DNA of 64,000 bases from Deinococcus sonorensis KR-87 (GCF_040256395.1 NZ_CP158299.1:959501-1023500); one strand, 5' to 3'; shown: positions 10,467-23,270, counted from the stretch's first letter. Notes: a model not told the origin generated them from the letters alone. Program-made: numbers and translations.

Positions 10467-11963
10467 TCAGGCCGACGGTCCGGCCGTCTGCGGCGCCTCG
10501 CCCACGGCGCGCAGGGCACCCAGCGGCCCCAGGGCGGCCAGGCTGGCCCGGGCCTGCAGGTAGGCGGCCCGGAACCGCCCGTCCTGGCCCAGCTCACCGA
10601 ACACGTCCGGCAGGTTTAGGAAGGCGCCGGGCGTCTGCTGGTCCTGGGCGGCCGCCGCCAGCAGCGCTTCGGCGCGGGGGTCCACCAGCGCCGGCTGCTC
10701 GCCGCGGCCCACCGCCGCCACGTAGGCGGCCCAGGACGCGACCACCAGCGCCGCGTGCGCCAGCTCCCCGCCGCGCGTCAGCTGCTCGCGCACCACCGGC
10801 AGCAGAAATTTGGGAATCCGCTCCGAGGCGTCCACAATCAGGCGCGCCAGGGTGTCCTGGATGGCCGGGCTGGAGAAGCGCGAGACGAGGTCGTGGCAGT
10901 AACGCTCCAGGTCAATGCCCGGCACCGGCCGCAGCGTCGGGATGGCCTCCCGCTGCATGTAGCCGAGCAGAAAGGCCGTGAACAGCGGGTCGCGGCACAC
11001 GTCATGCACATAGCTGTACCCGGCCAGCAGGCCCAGGTAGCTCATCGCCTGATGGGACGCGTTGAGCAGCCGCAGTTTCATCAGCTCGTACGGCTCCACG
11101 TCCTGTACCAGCTGCACGCCCACCCTGTCCAGCGCTGGGCGGCCCAGGGTGAAATGGTCCTCCAGCACCCACTGGGTGAAGCTCTCGGCCACCACCGGCC
11201 AGCGGTCCTCCAGGCCGTAGTCGCGCTGCACCTCCTGCCGGGTCTGGTCGGTGGTGACCGGCGTGATGCGGTCCACCATCGAGTTCGGGAATGCCACCTG
11301 CTGCGCGATCCACTCGCCCAGCTGCGGGTCCTTCAGCCGGGCGAAGGCGGTCAGCACCCGCTGGGTGACGTGGCCGTTGCCCTGGATGTTGTCGCACGAC
11401 ACCACTGTGAACGGGGCGACGCCGCGCTCGCGGCGCCGGCGCAACCCTTCGGTCAGGAAGCCGAAGGTGCTCCGGGGGACCGCGCCCGGCTGCAGGTCAT
11501 GCTGCACGTCCGCGCCGGACGGGTCGAACTCGCCGGTGGCGTTGTTGAGGCTGTAGCCGCCCTCGGTGACGGTCAGCGACACGATGCGGGTGGCCGGGTC
11601 GGCCAGCACTTCCAGCACCGCCTCCGGGTCATCCGGCGCGAACAGGAAGCGGTGAATCGCCCCGATGACCCGCGCCTCCTGCACCCCTTCCGGCGAGCGG
11701 GTCACCAGGGTATAGAGCTGGTCCTGCGCCTGAAACACGTCGCGCATCTGCACGTCGCCCGGCAGCACCCCCACCCCGCAGATGGCCCAGGTGTCCGCGC
11801 CGCCGGCATTCAGCAGGCGATCAAGGTACATCGCCTGGTGCGAGCGGTGGAAGCCGCCGACCCCGAAGTGGACGATGCCGGTGGTGAGCTGCCGCGGGTC
11901 GTAGCGCGGGACCTCAACGGCCGGGCCGAGGCTGGCCAGCGCCGCCAGATTGAGTTTGACCAT
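10467..11963 (-). CDS. Mannitol dehydrogenase family protein
   Basis: A 498-residue long-chain polyol dehydrogenase (mannitol 2-dehydrogenase/fructuronate reductase superfamily). Recognised features are the N-terminal HFGVGGFHRSHQAMYLD nucleotide-binding motif, CDNIQGNG, FPNSMVDRITP and LRLLNASHQAMSYLG holding the catalytic Lys region. It oxidises mannitol, or a related hexitol or pentitol, to the ketose. GGGAGGG lies ahead of the ATG. It directly follows the transporter genes, matching the smoEFG-mtlK order known for Rhodobacter polyol uptake. Confidence 0.82.
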   Translation of the reverse strand: MVKLNLAALASLGPAVEVPRYDPRQLTTGIVHFGVGGFHRSHQAMYLDRLLNAGGADTWAICGVGVLPGDVQMRDVFQAQDQLYTLVTRSPEGVQEARVIGAIHRFLFAPDDPEAVLEVLADPATRIVSLTVTEGGYSLNNATGEFDPSGADVQHDLQPGAVPRSTFGFLTEGLRRRRERGVAPFTVVSCDNIQGNGHVTQRVLTAFARLKDPQLGEWIAQQVAFPNSMVDRITPVTTDQTRQEVQRDYGLEDRWPVVAESFTQWVLEDHFTLGRPALDRVGVQLVQDVEPYELMKLRLLNASHQAMSYLGLLAGYSYVHDVCRDPLFTAFLLGYMQREAIPTLRPVPGIDLERYCHDLVSRFSSPAIQDTLARLIVDASERIPKFLLPVVREQLTRGGELAHAALVVASWAAYVAAVGRGEQPALVDPRAEALLAAAAQDQQTPGAFLNLPDVFGELGQDGRFRAAYLQARASLAALGPLGALRAVGEAPQTAGPSA

Positions 11964-12015
11964 GATGAGCCCTCCCGGGTCCCTTTGCGAGAAGGGGGCG
12001 ACCTCTGCCCCCGCG

Positions 12016-12878
12016 CTACTTGACGGCGCCGAAGCTCAGGCCACGCACCAGCTGCCGCTGGGCCACCCAGCCGAAGATCATCACCGGCAGCACCGTCAGT
12101 ACGGCGGCGGCGCTCATCTGCGCCCAGAACAACCCCTCAGAGGTCTTGAAGGAGCCGATGAACACGCTCAGCGGGGCCGCGTCGGAGCTGGTCAGGTTCA
12201 GCGCGAAGAACACCTCATTCCACGCGAAGATGATGGCCAGCAGGGCGGTGGCACTGATGCCCGGCAGGCTGAGCGGCAGCGCGATACCGAAGAACTCCTG
12301 CCACACGGTCGCGCCGTCCACCTTGGCCGCCTCGTAGATGGCGAAGGGAATTTCCGTCATGTAGCTGTGCATCATCCACACCACCAGCGGCAGGTTCATG
12401 GTGGTGTACATCAGGATCAGGCCCGGCAGCGTGTCGAGCAGGTGCAGGTTCTTGAAGATCAGGAACAGCGGCACGATCACGCCCACCGCTGGCATGAACT
12501 TGGTGCTGAGCATCCAGGTCAGGATGCCCCGCGCCCGCCGGCTGGGGTAGACCGCCAGCGCGAAGGCGGCGGGCAGGCCCAGCACGAAGGCCAGCACGGT
12601 GCTGCCCAGCGCCGCCACCAGCGAGTGCGTCAGCGCCGGGAAGTAGGTGCCGAGCGCGGTGCGGAAGTTGTCGAGAATCGGGGAGAAGGTGAACACCGGC
12701 GGGATGGCAAAGGCCTGCGCCTCGGTCTTGAAGGCGGCCAGCAGCATCCACAGGATCGGGAAGAAGAACACGAAGGCCAGCAGGTACGTCAGCACCGTCA
12801 GCGCGATCTTCTGCAGCTGCTGCCCGGTCCGGTTCGGGGCGGTCTGACGCACAGCGGTGGGTTTGGCCGGCAGGGTGG

Positions 12879-12882
<4 letters not shown>
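12016..12882 (-). CDS. Polyol/sugar ABC transporter permease (MalG/SmoG type)
   Basis: A 288-residue inner-membrane permease of the carbohydrate CUT1 family with six hydrophobic segments. The EAA loop that docks the ATPase is EAAKVDGATVWQEFFGIALP. The start overlaps the stop of the other permease by four bases (ATGA). It is the second permease of the polyol importer. No ATP-binding subunit is present in the operon. Confidence 0.85.
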
Positions 12883-13802
<920 letters not shown>

Positions 13803-13819
13803 GCGGATACCTCCTGGGG

Positions 13820-13881
13820 GGCCTTCTCAAGAAGGCCGTGAGCCACCGGCCGGGGGCGACGCGCCACCACAGGTGGCTCAC
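13820..13881 (-). other. Two hairpins in the binding-protein/permease gap
   Basis: GGCCTTCT-CA-AGAAGGCC (13820-13837) and a perfect 10-pair inverted repeat GTGAGCCACC (13838-13847) with GGTGGCTCAC (13872-13881) fill the 118-base gap. Neither has a T tract on the minus strand, so partial termination or protection of the upstream mRNA from 3' decay is more likely than full termination. Confidence 0.6.
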
Positions 13882-13920
13882 GCTGGCAGATGGCTCAGGG
13901 CTGGCGACCGTCCCGCCGCT

Positions 13921-15261
<1,341 letters not shown>

Positions 15262-15379
15262 ACGTCCTCCTTGAACAGAAGCCCAGCGGTGGTATGTAAA
15301 AACCGCAAACATGATGGAAGCGGATTCCCAGGCACTGTGAATGCCCTGAATCACTGAATGGTCTCGTGTCCATCACTTA

Positions 15380-15398
15380 ATCACACTTCCGTTGTGAT
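15380..15398. promoter_or_regulatory. Inverted repeat, candidate operator for the LacI-type regulator
   Basis: ATCACA (15380-15385) and TGTGAT (15393-15398) form a perfect 6-pair dyad with a 7-base spacer. It lies between the divergent binding-protein gene and the regulator, upstream of the regulator's -10, a usual place for an operator controlling both directions. Confidence 0.45.
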
Positions 15399-15417
15399 GT
15401 CTAGTGAGTGGCTGCGC

Positions 15418-15423
15418 TACACT
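15418..15423 (+). promoter_or_regulatory. Leaderless -10 element for the LacI-type regulator
   Basis: TACACT six bases before the GTG at 15430, so transcription probably begins at the start codon. Confidence 0.6.
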
Positions 15424-15429
15424 GGTCTC

Positions 15430-16461
15430 GTGACCAGTATCACGGATGTGGCCCAGCTGGCCGGGGTCTCCGCCACCACCGCCAAGCGGGCGCTCAAGGA
15501 GCCAGACAAGCTGCACCCGGAGACGCTCCGTCGGGTTCAGCAGGCGATCCAGCAGCTGCACTACGAGCCGGACCTGCGGGCCGGCGCGCTGCGCGGGGGC
15601 CAGAGCCGCACGGTGGGGCTGGTGATTGGCAGCATCGTGGAGCCGTTCTTTGCCCAGCTGGCCCGCACCCTGGCCCGCGAGTTCCGGCAGGGCGGCTACA
15701 ACCTGCTGATCAGCGAGAACGAGTACCAGTCCGAGACCGAACTCGGGGAATTGCGGCTGCTGTACGGCCAGCGCATCGACGCGCTGGTGCTGCGGCCCGG
15801 CTACGGCGGACACAGCCGGGAATACCTGGAACGTCTGCAGGCGCGTGGGGTGTACATCCTGCAGGTGGACTACGCCATCCCCGGCAGCCCCTACGGCTCG
15901 GTGCAGCTGGACAATCCCGGCTGCATGCGCGAGGGCGTGCGCTACCTGCACGATCTGGGCCACGAACGCATTGCGATTATCGGCACCTACGACCCGGTGC
16001 TGCACCCGGAACTGCGCAGCTACACCTTTCCGGCGGCCATGCAGGAGCTGGGCCTGACGGTGCGCCCCGAGTACCAGCGGGTGATGTTCCTGACCGAGGA
16101 CAACGCCTACCGCTACACCCTGGACGTGATGCAGCTGCCGGAACCGCCCACCGCGTTGTTCGCCCTCACTGGCAGCAGCGCGGCGGGCATGTACCGGGCG
16201 CTGCGCGAACTGGGCCTGCGCGTGCCGCAGGACGTGTCGCTGCTGAGCTTCGACAACTACAGCTGGACCGAGCTGGTGGACCCGCCCATCGACGTGATCG
16301 AGCAGCCGGTGGACCAGATGGCGCAGGTGGCGGCCCGGCTGGTGCTCGACGCGCTGGAGCACGGCCCGCCCGCCACGCCGCCGCAGGTGCTGCTGCCGGG
16401 CCGCCTGATCCGGCGCGGCAGCTGCGCCGCCCCGCGCCCGACGCCCGCGCTGAGCCGCTGA
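15430..16461 (+). CDS. LacI family transcriptional regulator
   Basis: A 343-residue LacI/GalR regulator. The N-terminal helix-turn-helix (ITDVAQLAGVSATTAKRAL) and hinge are followed by a periplasmic-binding-protein-like effector domain beginning RTVGLVIGSIVEPFFAQLAR. The GTG at 15430 sits exactly at the family's usual N terminus and directly follows a TACACT element; in-frame codons upstream run through the promoter and dyad. Divergence from the polyol operon makes it the likely polyol-responsive repressor or activator. Confidence 0.85.
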   Translation: MTSITDVAQLAGVSATTAKRALKEPDKLHPETLRRVQQAIQQLHYEPDLRAGALRGGQSRTVGLVIGSIVEPFFAQLARTLAREFRQGGYNLLISENEYQSETELGELRLLYGQRIDALVLRPGYGGHSREYLERLQARGVYILQVDYAIPGSPYGSVQLDNPGCMREGVRYLHDLGHERIAIIGTYDPVLHPELRSYTFPAAMQELGLTVRPEYQRVMFLTEDNAYRYTLDVMQLPEPPTALFALTGSSAAGMYRALRELGLRVPQDVSLLSFDNYSWTELVDPPIDVIEQPVDQMAQVAARLVLDALEHGPPATPPQVLLPGRLIRRGSCAAPRPTPALSR

Positions 16462-16464
16462 CGG

Positions 16465-16470
16465 TATGCT
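16465..16470 (+). promoter_or_regulatory. Leaderless -10 element
   Basis: TATGCT five bases before the ATG at 16476. Confidence 0.5.
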
Positions 16471-16475
16471 GAACC

Positions 16476-16925
16476 ATGAACCCTGACCCCCTCCTCAGTG
16501 GCAAGCTGTATGCCACAGACCACATCACGGTGAGCTATGACGCCCAGCGCTGCCGGCACGTGGCCGAGTGCGTGCGCGGGCTGCCCCAGGTCTTTGATCC
16601 GCAGCGGCGGCCCTGGATCATGGCGCAGCTGGCCGGGCCGGAGCAGCTGGCGGAGGTGGTGCGCCGCTGCCCCACCGGCGCGCTGCACTACACCCTGGCC
16701 AGCGGGGAGCCGGAAGCGCCGGCCACGCCCACCACCATCGCGCCGCAGCCGGACGGCCCGCTGCTGATCCGGGGCGACCTGAGAATCCAGACCCCGGAGG
16801 GCGAGCGGCCAGAGGTGCGCGCGGCGCTGTGCCGCTGTGGAGCCAGCGGCAACAAGCCGTACTGCGACGGCTCGCATGCCCGCATCGGCTGGCACAGCGG
16901 CGAGGAGCCGTCCGCCTCCAGCTGA
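16476..16925 (+). CDS. Two-domain iron-sulfur protein (YjdI-type 4Fe-4S plus CDGSH)
   Basis: A 149-residue cytoplasmic protein. Residues about 15-75 resemble the divergent mono-cluster ferredoxin domain of YjdI (Fer4_19), with [15 protein letters not shown] and a terminal CPTGAL. Residues about 95-140 form a CDGSH zinc-finger-like 2Fe-2S domain, [21 protein letters not shown] domains bind a redox-active, labile 2Fe-2S cluster through three Cys and one His. The role is unknown; electron transfer or cluster donation is the usual guess. The gene stands alone with its own leaderless promoter. Confidence 0.82.
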   Translation: MNPDPLLSGKLYATDHITVSYDAQRCRHVAECVRGLPQVFDPQRRPWIMAQLAGPEQLAEVVRRCPTGALHYTLASGEPEAPATPTTIAPQPDGPLLIRGDLRIQTPEGERPEVRAALCRCGASGNKPYCDGSHARIGWHSGEEPSASS

Positions 16926-16937
16926 GCCGCCCGGCGC

Positions 16938-16943
16938 TAGACT
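16938..16943 (+). promoter_or_regulatory. -10 element before the nucleoside phosphorylase gene
   Basis: TAGACT ten bases before the ATG at 16954, with CGGAGG between; the resulting leader would be only a few bases. Confidence 0.4.
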
Positions 16944-16953
16944 CGGAGGCCTC

Positions 16954-18258
16954 ATGACCCAGTCGCTGCACGTTCCCGACCTGATCCAGAAGAAACGCGA
17001 CGGCGGTACCCACGACGCGGCCGAACTGCAGGCGCTGATCCAGGGCTACACCGCCGGCCAGATTCCCGACTACCAGGTGGCCGCCTGGCTGATGGCGGTG
17101 TACTGGCGCGGCATGCAGCCGCAGGAGACGGCCGCCCTGACCCAGGCGATGGCCGACAGCGGCGACCGGCTGGACCTCAGCTCGCTGCCCCACACGGTGG
17201 ACAAACACTCCACTGGCGGGGTGGGCGACAAGACCAGCCTGGTGCTGACCCCGATGCTGGCGGCCCTGGGCCTGACGGTGGCCAAGATGAGCGGGCGCGG
17301 ACTGGCGCACACCGGCGGCACCATCGACAAGCTGGAGAGCATTCCCGGCTGGAATCCGGAACTGTCGGACGAGGCGTTTCTGCGGCAGGCGCGGGAGGTG
17401 GGGCTGGCCCTGGTGGGGCAGAGCCGCAATCTCGCTCCCGCCGACGGCCTGCTGTACGCGCTGCGCGACGTGACCGCCACGGTAGACTGCCTGCCGCTGA
17501 TCGCCAGCAGCATCATGTCCAAGAAACTGGCCAGCGGGGCGCAGACCATCGTGCTGGACGTGAAGGTGGGGGCCGGCGCCTTCATGCGGACGGTGGAGGC
17601 CGGGCGCGAACTGGCCCGCGCCATGGTCCAGATCGGGCAGCACGCCGGGCGCAACGTGCGCGCCATCCTGACCGACATGGACACGCCGCTGGGCCACTTC
17701 GCCGGCAACAGCCTGGAGGTGCAGGAGGCCATCGCCACGCTGCAGGGCCGCGGCCCGGCGGACCTGCACCAGCTGTGTGTGGATCTGGCCGTCGAGGCGC
17801 TCACAGCCGCCGGCTTCCCGGAGCGGGCGCGGGAGCGCGCTGAAGCCACCCTGCAGGACGGCTCGGCGCTGGCAAAACTCCGTGACTTCGTGGCGGCGCA
17901 GGGTGGCGACCCGCGCTCCGTTGACGAGCCGCAGCGCCTGGATGTGGCCCCGGACCGCTCGGACCTGCCAGCCCCGGCGGCCGGCTTTCTGCAGGCCATC
18001 GACGCGCTGAGCGTGGGCCGCGCGGTGCTGGTGCTGGGCGGTGGCCGCGAACGCAAGGGCGAAGCGATTGACCACGGGGTGGGCGTGGAACTGCTGGTCA
18101 AGCCGGGCGAGGCGGTCACGGCCGGTCAGCCGCTGGTGCGGCTGTATCACCGAGGTGGACGCGGCCTGGAACGGGCGCGCGCACTGCTAGAGGCGGGCCT
18201 GCAGATCGGTGAGGCCGCGCCCGCCGTGCCGCCGCTGATCCTGGACCGGGTGCAGTGA
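16954..18258 (+). CDS. Pyrimidine-nucleoside (thymidine) phosphorylase
   Basis: A 434-residue glycosyltransferase that phosphorolyses thymidine, deoxyuridine and possibly uridine to base and (deoxy)ribose-1-phosphate. The family signature [16 protein letters not shown] is at about residues 113-128, preceded by the phosphate-binding [15 protein letters not shown]. The length fits Gram-positive-type Pdp as well as DeoA, so which substrates are used is open. A GGAGG ribosome site precedes the ATG. Confidence 0.88.
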   Translation: MTQSLHVPDLIQKKRDGGTHDAAELQALIQGYTAGQIPDYQVAAWLMAVYWRGMQPQETAALTQAMADSGDRLDLSSLPHTVDKHSTGGVGDKTSLVLTPMLAALGLTVAKMSGRGLAHTGGTIDKLESIPGWNPELSDEAFLRQAREVGLALVGQSRNLAPADGLLYALRDVTATVDCLPLIASSIMSKKLASGAQTIVLDVKVGAGAFMRTVEAGRELARAMVQIGQHAGRNVRAILTDMDTPLGHFAGNSLEVQEAIATLQGRGPADLHQLCVDLAVEALTAAGFPERARERAEATLQDGSALAKLRDFVAAQGGDPRSVDEPQRLDVAPDRSDLPAPAAGFLQAIDALSVGRAVLVLGGGRERKGEAIDHGVGVELLVKPGEAVTAGQPLVRLYHRGGRGLERARALLEAGLQIGEAAPAVPPLILDRVQ

Positions 18259-18331
18259 CGTCAGGGGCCGTAAACGAAACCTAAGCAGCCGGCCCGGGCA
18301 CAGTTGTTACCCTGAAACACGGAGGTTTCTG

Positions 18332-18805
18332 ATGCGTTTCAATGTCAACACCGTGGTGCTGGTGCTGCTGGTGGTGCTGCTGATCGTGCTGCTGATTCCG
18401 GGGGAGAACCGCAACACCCTGACGGCCGGTCACACCTTCACCGTGCCGGGCCTGGGCACCTACCAGAACGTGCCGTTCGGCACCTACGCCCTGATCGGCT
18501 GGCTGCTGACCGCCCTGCTGTACACCCTGATCAACAGCTTCTCGCGGCTGCGCTCGCAGGCCGACAACGCCCGCATCCTGCGCGACATGGAAGGCCTGCG
18601 CGCCAACCTGGACAAGGCCGAGGGCAGCCGCTTCGCCGAGCTGCACACCTACCTGGACCGCCGCCTCAACGAGTTGCAGAGTCAGGTGACGGCTCAGACC
18701 GGCGACGTGGGCAGCTACACCAGCCGGGTGGACCGGGTGCGCGACGAACTGGCCGCCGATATCGGAGAGCTTGAACATTACCTCAAGCGCAAACTCGGCG
18801 AATAA
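18332..18805 (+). CDS. Small membrane protein with coiled-coil tail
   Basis: A 157-residue protein with two hydrophobic segments (residues about 7-23 and 50-68) and a charged, heptad-patterned C-terminal half (ARILRDMEGLRANLDKAEG onward), giving a LapA-like layout. GGAGGT is five bases before the ATG. I do not recognise a defined family. It is followed by a strong hairpin and a DnaA-box cluster. Confidence 0.7.
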   Translation: MRFNVNTVVLVLLVVLLIVLLIPGENRNTLTAGHTFTVPGLGTYQNVPFGTYALIGWLLTALLYTLINSFSRLRSQADNARILRDMEGLRANLDKAEGSRFAELHTYLDRRLNELQSQVTAQTGDVGSYTSRVDRVRDELAADIGELEHYLKRKLGE

Positions 18806-18821
18806 TCGCTCGGTCATCAAA

Positions 18822-18859
18822 CAGCGCGGCCCCGCTTTTTAAAGAGCGGGGCCGCGCTG
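18822..18859. terminator. Perfect 15-pair hairpin, bidirectional terminator
   Basis: CAGCGCGGCCCCGCT (18822-18836) pairs fully with AGCGGGGCCGCGCTG (18845-18859); the loop is TTTTAAAG. It lies between the plus-strand membrane gene and the minus-strand pyk. No T tract follows the stem, so termination is inferred from position. Confidence 0.6.
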
Positions 18860-18878
18860 CTGATGAATCGCTCAAAAG

Positions 18879-18922
18879 TTATCCACACCAGCCTGTGGAT
18901 AAAACAGGCTGCCTGTGGATAA
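18879..18922. promoter_or_regulatory. Cluster of three perfect DnaA boxes
   Basis: TTATCCACA at 18879-18887 and its reverse form TGTGGATAA at 18894-18902 and 18914-18922, all exact matches to the DnaA box, within 44 bases. The cluster sits between two converging genes, 4.2 kb from oriC, not in a promoter. Confidence 0.8.
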
Positions 18923-18972
18923 AAAGCTGACCTGCACGTGACGATCGGCGCAAATGCTCACCACATGAAGAT

Positions 18973-20403
18973 TCAGCGCGGATTCTTCAGTCGTTCCACA
19001 CGAATCATGTTGGTGGTGCCCTGCACGCCGAACGGCACGCCCGCCGTGATCACGTAGCGGTCGCCCGCGTCGGCCAGGCCGCTCTGCTGCAGCTCCTGAT
19101 TGGCGATACGCACCATGTCGTCGGTGTCGTGCGGATCCTCGCTGAGCATCGGTACCACGCCCCAGCTGAGGCTCAGCTGGTTGCGCGTCTGCTGGTTGGG
19201 GGTCAGCGCCAGGATCGGCAGCTTGGGCCGGTTCTTGGCCACCCGGGTGGCCGCGCCGCCGGTCTTGGTGAAGCTGACGATGGCCGACACCGCCAGCCCG
19301 CTGCCGATGTTGCAGGCGGCCTGCGCGATGGCGTCCTGGGCCAGGGTGGTGTCGATCTCCTGGGCCTGCAGCAGCTGATACTCGGGGCTGGCCTCGGCCT
19401 CCCGGGCGATGTGGTCCATCATCGCCACCGACTCGACCGGGTACAGCCCGGCCGCACTCTCGGCGCTGAGCATCACCGCGTCGGTGCCGTCGAAGATGGC
19501 GTTGGCCACGTCCGACGCCTCGGCGCGGGTGGGGCGCGGCAGGCCCACCATGCTCTCGAGCATCTGGGTGGCAGTGATGACCGGCTTGCCCACCTCGCGG
19601 CAGGCCCGGATCAGGCGCTTCTGGATCACCGGCACCTGCTCGGCACGCATCTCCACGCCCAGGTCGCCGCGCGCCACCATGATGCCGTCCACTTCCTTCA
19701 GGATGTCCTCGAAGCGCTCCACCGCCTGCGGCTTCTCGATCTTGGCCATCAGCTTGGCGCGTGAGTTGTAGCGGGCCAGGTAGTGGCGGGCCAGCAGCAG
19801 GTCATCGCGCGACCGCACGAAGCTGAGCGCCACCCAGTCCACGCCCAGTTCCGCGCCGAAGGCCATGTCCTCCACGTCCTTGTCGGACAGCGCCGGCACC
19901 GAGAGGTCCGCCTGCGGCACGTTGATGCCCTTGTTGTTCTTCAGCACGCCGCCCACCGTCACCACGGTATGGATGTCGTTGCCGCGCACGCCCTCCACCC
20001 GCAGCGCCATGTTGCCGTCGTCCAGCAGCAGGTCCATGCCCACGTAGACGTCGCCGGCCAGCCCCTTGTAGGTGCTGCCCACCCGGGTCTGGTCGCCCTC
20101 CACGTCGTCCATGGTGATGATGAACTTGTCGTCCTTGGCCAGCGTGACCGGGCCGTCCTTGAAGCGGCCCACCCGGATCTTGGGCCCCTGCAGGTCCTGC
20201 AGGATGCCGATGGTGACGCCCTTCTTGGCCGCCAGGTCGCGCACCATCTGGTAGGTCTCACGGTGGTCGTCATGCGAACCGTGCGAGAAATTCATGCGGA
20301 CCACGTTCAGTCCGGCGTCGATCATGCGGCCCAGAATCTCCGGGTCGCGGCTGGCCGGGCCGATGGTGGCCACGATCTTGGTGGCGCGGTCAAAGTGTCT
20401 CAT
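18973..20403 (-). CDS. pyk: Pyruvate kinase
   Basis: A 476-residue glycolytic enzyme converting phosphoenolpyruvate and ADP to pyruvate and ATP. It opens with TKIVATIGPASRDPEILGRM and has NFSHGSHDDH, the active-site signature around MAKIEKPQAVERFEDIL with its catalytic Lys, and MVARGDLGVEM. The extra C-terminal phosphoenolpyruvate-utilising domain found in some bacilli is absent. The neighbour eno is the preceding step of glycolysis; the 81-base gap between them suggests co-transcription eno-pyk. Confidence 0.95.
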   Translation of the reverse strand: MRHFDRATKIVATIGPASRDPEILGRMIDAGLNVVRMNFSHGSHDDHRETYQMVRDLAAKKGVTIGILQDLQGPKIRVGRFKDGPVTLAKDDKFIITMDDVEGDQTRVGSTYKGLAGDVYVGMDLLLDDGNMALRVEGVRGNDIHTVVTVGGVLKNNKGINVPQADLSVPALSDKDVEDMAFGAELGVDWVALSFVRSRDDLLLARHYLARYNSRAKLMAKIEKPQAVERFEDILKEVDGIMVARGDLGVEMRAEQVPVIQKRLIRACREVGKPVITATQMLESMVGLPRPTRAEASDVANAIFDGTDAVMLSAESAAGLYPVESVAMMDHIAREAEASPEYQLLQAQEIDTTLAQDAIAQAACNIGSGLAVSAIVSFTKTGGAATRVAKNRPKLPILALTPNQQTRNQLSLSWGVVPMLSEDPHDTDDMVRIANQELQQSGLADAGDRYVITAGVPFGVQGTTNMIRVERLKNPR

Positions 20404-20484
20404 GGGGGTTCTCCAGGGGTGAGAGAGGGGAGGGGCAACGCGGCGCCCTCAGCCGGAAGCTGAGGGCAGGGCGGAGGGCAGCAG

Positions 20485-21827
<1,343 letters not shown>

Positions 21828-21937
21828 GTCTGCCGGCCAGCTTATGCCAGCGGGGTCACCCGGCAGTCAGGCCGGGATAGACCACGGCGGGGGAGGGGAG
21901 ACTGGGCGGATGGCCCGCGCCGGCCTCCACAGCCCCA

Positions 21938-23020
21938 TCAGACCCGCAGCGGCACCACGACCGCCAGATACCCCGTGTCGGCGCTGCCGCGGAACATGGC
22001 GGGGCTGGTGGAGCCGCTGAACAGCAGCTCGGCCTCACCGTCGATCGGGCCCAGCGCATCCAGCACGTACTTGGCGTTGAAGCCCAGGCTGAGGGCCGGT
22101 TCAGAGCCCTCCTGGCTCACGCTGAGCGTGTCCTGTGCCCGGCCGTAGTCGCCCTCGGCCGCCAGCCGCAGCGTGCCTTCGCTGACCAGGAACTCGACGC
22201 GGTTGTTGGCGTTCTTGTCGGCCAGCACCGCCACCCGCGACACCGCCTCCTTCAGGGCCGCCGCCGGCAGCTTGACACGCAGCTTGATGTCGCGCGGAAT
22301 CACCCGCTCGTAGTCCGGAAAGTCGCCGTCCAGCAGCTTGACGTTCATGCGGACCCGATCGGTCGTGACGCCCAGCATGCCCTCACCGAAGGCCAGCCGC
22401 ACCTCGCCGTCGCGCAGCACCCGCACCAGTTCGTCGGCGCTCCGGGCCGGCACGATCAGGCTGCGCGGCTCACCGGGCGTGCCGAATTCACGAAGTGCCA
22501 GCCGGAAACCGTCGGAAGCCACCACCCGCGCCTTTTCGGCGTGCTGCTCCACCTTCAGCCCGCGGAACACCGCCTGAAACGCCTCGTTGCTGGCCGCGTA
22601 GCGCACGCTGGACAGCGAGCGGGCCAGTTCATGGGCATCCAGGGTGGCGTCGGCGTGCGAGGGGAAGCTCAGCTCCGGATAAGCGTCCAGTTCGCCGGTC
22701 TGCAGCTTGAAGTCCGAGCCGCTGGCCCGCACGGCCAGTTCGGCGCCGCTCAGCTCCAGTTCCACCAGCTCTCCGCCCAGGTTCCGCACGATCTGGGCAA
22801 ACAGGTGAGCGGGGACCACGAAGGACGCGGCATCATTCACTTCGGCAGGGACAAAGCAGCTCAGGTCGATTTCCAGGTTGGTGCCGCTGAGGGTCAGACC
22901 CCGCTCACCGGCATCCACCTTGATGGAGGTGAGCAGTGGATTGCTGGACCGACTGGGGATCACTCTCTCCAGCATGCCCAGCCCTTCACTCAGGGTCTTC
23001 TTGCTGACTTGCGCGCGCAT
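21938..23020 (-). CDS. dnaN: DNA polymerase III beta subunit (sliding clamp)
   Basis: A 360-residue clamp of three repeated domains that tethers DNA polymerase III to DNA. Typical elements are the N-terminal [34 protein letters not shown] mid region, [17 protein letters not shown] and the C-terminal PMFRG-type SPAMFRG with the VVVPLRV tail. GGAGAAAG precedes the ATG, and the AT-rich part of oriC begins 19 bases upstream, so the dnaN leader runs out of the origin. Confidence 0.95.
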   Translation of the reverse strand: MRAQVSKKTLSEGLGMLERVIPSRSSNPLLTSIKVDAGERGLTLSGTNLEIDLSCFVPAEVNDAASFVVPAHLFAQIVRNLGGELVELELSGAELAVRASGSDFKLQTGELDAYPELSFPSHADATLDAHELARSLSSVRYAASNEAFQAVFRGLKVEQHAEKARVVASDGFRLALREFGTPGEPRSLIVPARSADELVRVLRDGEVRLAFGEGMLGVTTDRVRMNVKLLDGDFPDYERVIPRDIKLRVKLPAAALKEAVSRVAVLADKNANNRVEFLVSEGTLRLAAEGDYGRAQDTLSVSQEGSEPALSLGFNAKYVLDALGPIDGEAELLFSGSTSPAMFRGSADTGYLAVVVPLRV

Positions 23021-23038
23021 TCTTTCTCCTTCTCTATA

Positions 23039-23270
23039 AAGATATATATCTTAGTAGTAGTAGTAATAGGGCCTGTGGAAACTGTGGATAAGTGGCTTAG
23101 GGATGCGCTGGGCGCAGACTCTACCTGTGGACAAAATTGTGGATAACTCGGCTTTGCCTGTGGATAACCTGTGGATAACTCCCCCACTTATCCACAGGCA
23201 AAATGGGAGGTGGGTTATCCACAGGGTTATCCACACCTTATCCACAGGGTTATCCACAGACTTATCCACA
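23039..23270. other. oriC: Chromosomal replication origin, oriC
   Basis: The dnaA-dnaN gap holds ten exact DnaA boxes. TGTGGATAA occurs at 23083, 23138, 23159 and 23170; TTATCCACA at 23188, 23215, 23227, 23238, 23250 and 23262 (first base given). Weaker copies are TGTGGAAAC at 23074 and TGTGGACAA at 23126. Toward dnaN lies an AT-rich palindrome AAGATATATATCTT (23039-23052), then TAG repeats (23052-23069), a GGCC spacer and the first box pair. This is the order known for the basal unwinding element of Bacillus subtilis: AT-rich DNA, DnaA-trios, GC-rich spacer, boxes. The two box orientations face each other. Confidence 0.92.

Noticed and set aside
15380..15398. CRP/FNR-type site
   Set aside because: The dyad has the half-sites in the opposite order (ATCACA...TGTGAT rather than TGTGA...TCACA) and a 7-base spacer.
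23052..23069. Simple microsatellite of TAG units
   Set aside because: Its position between the AT-rich palindrome, the GC spacer and the first DnaA boxes matches DnaA-trios better than a chance repeat.
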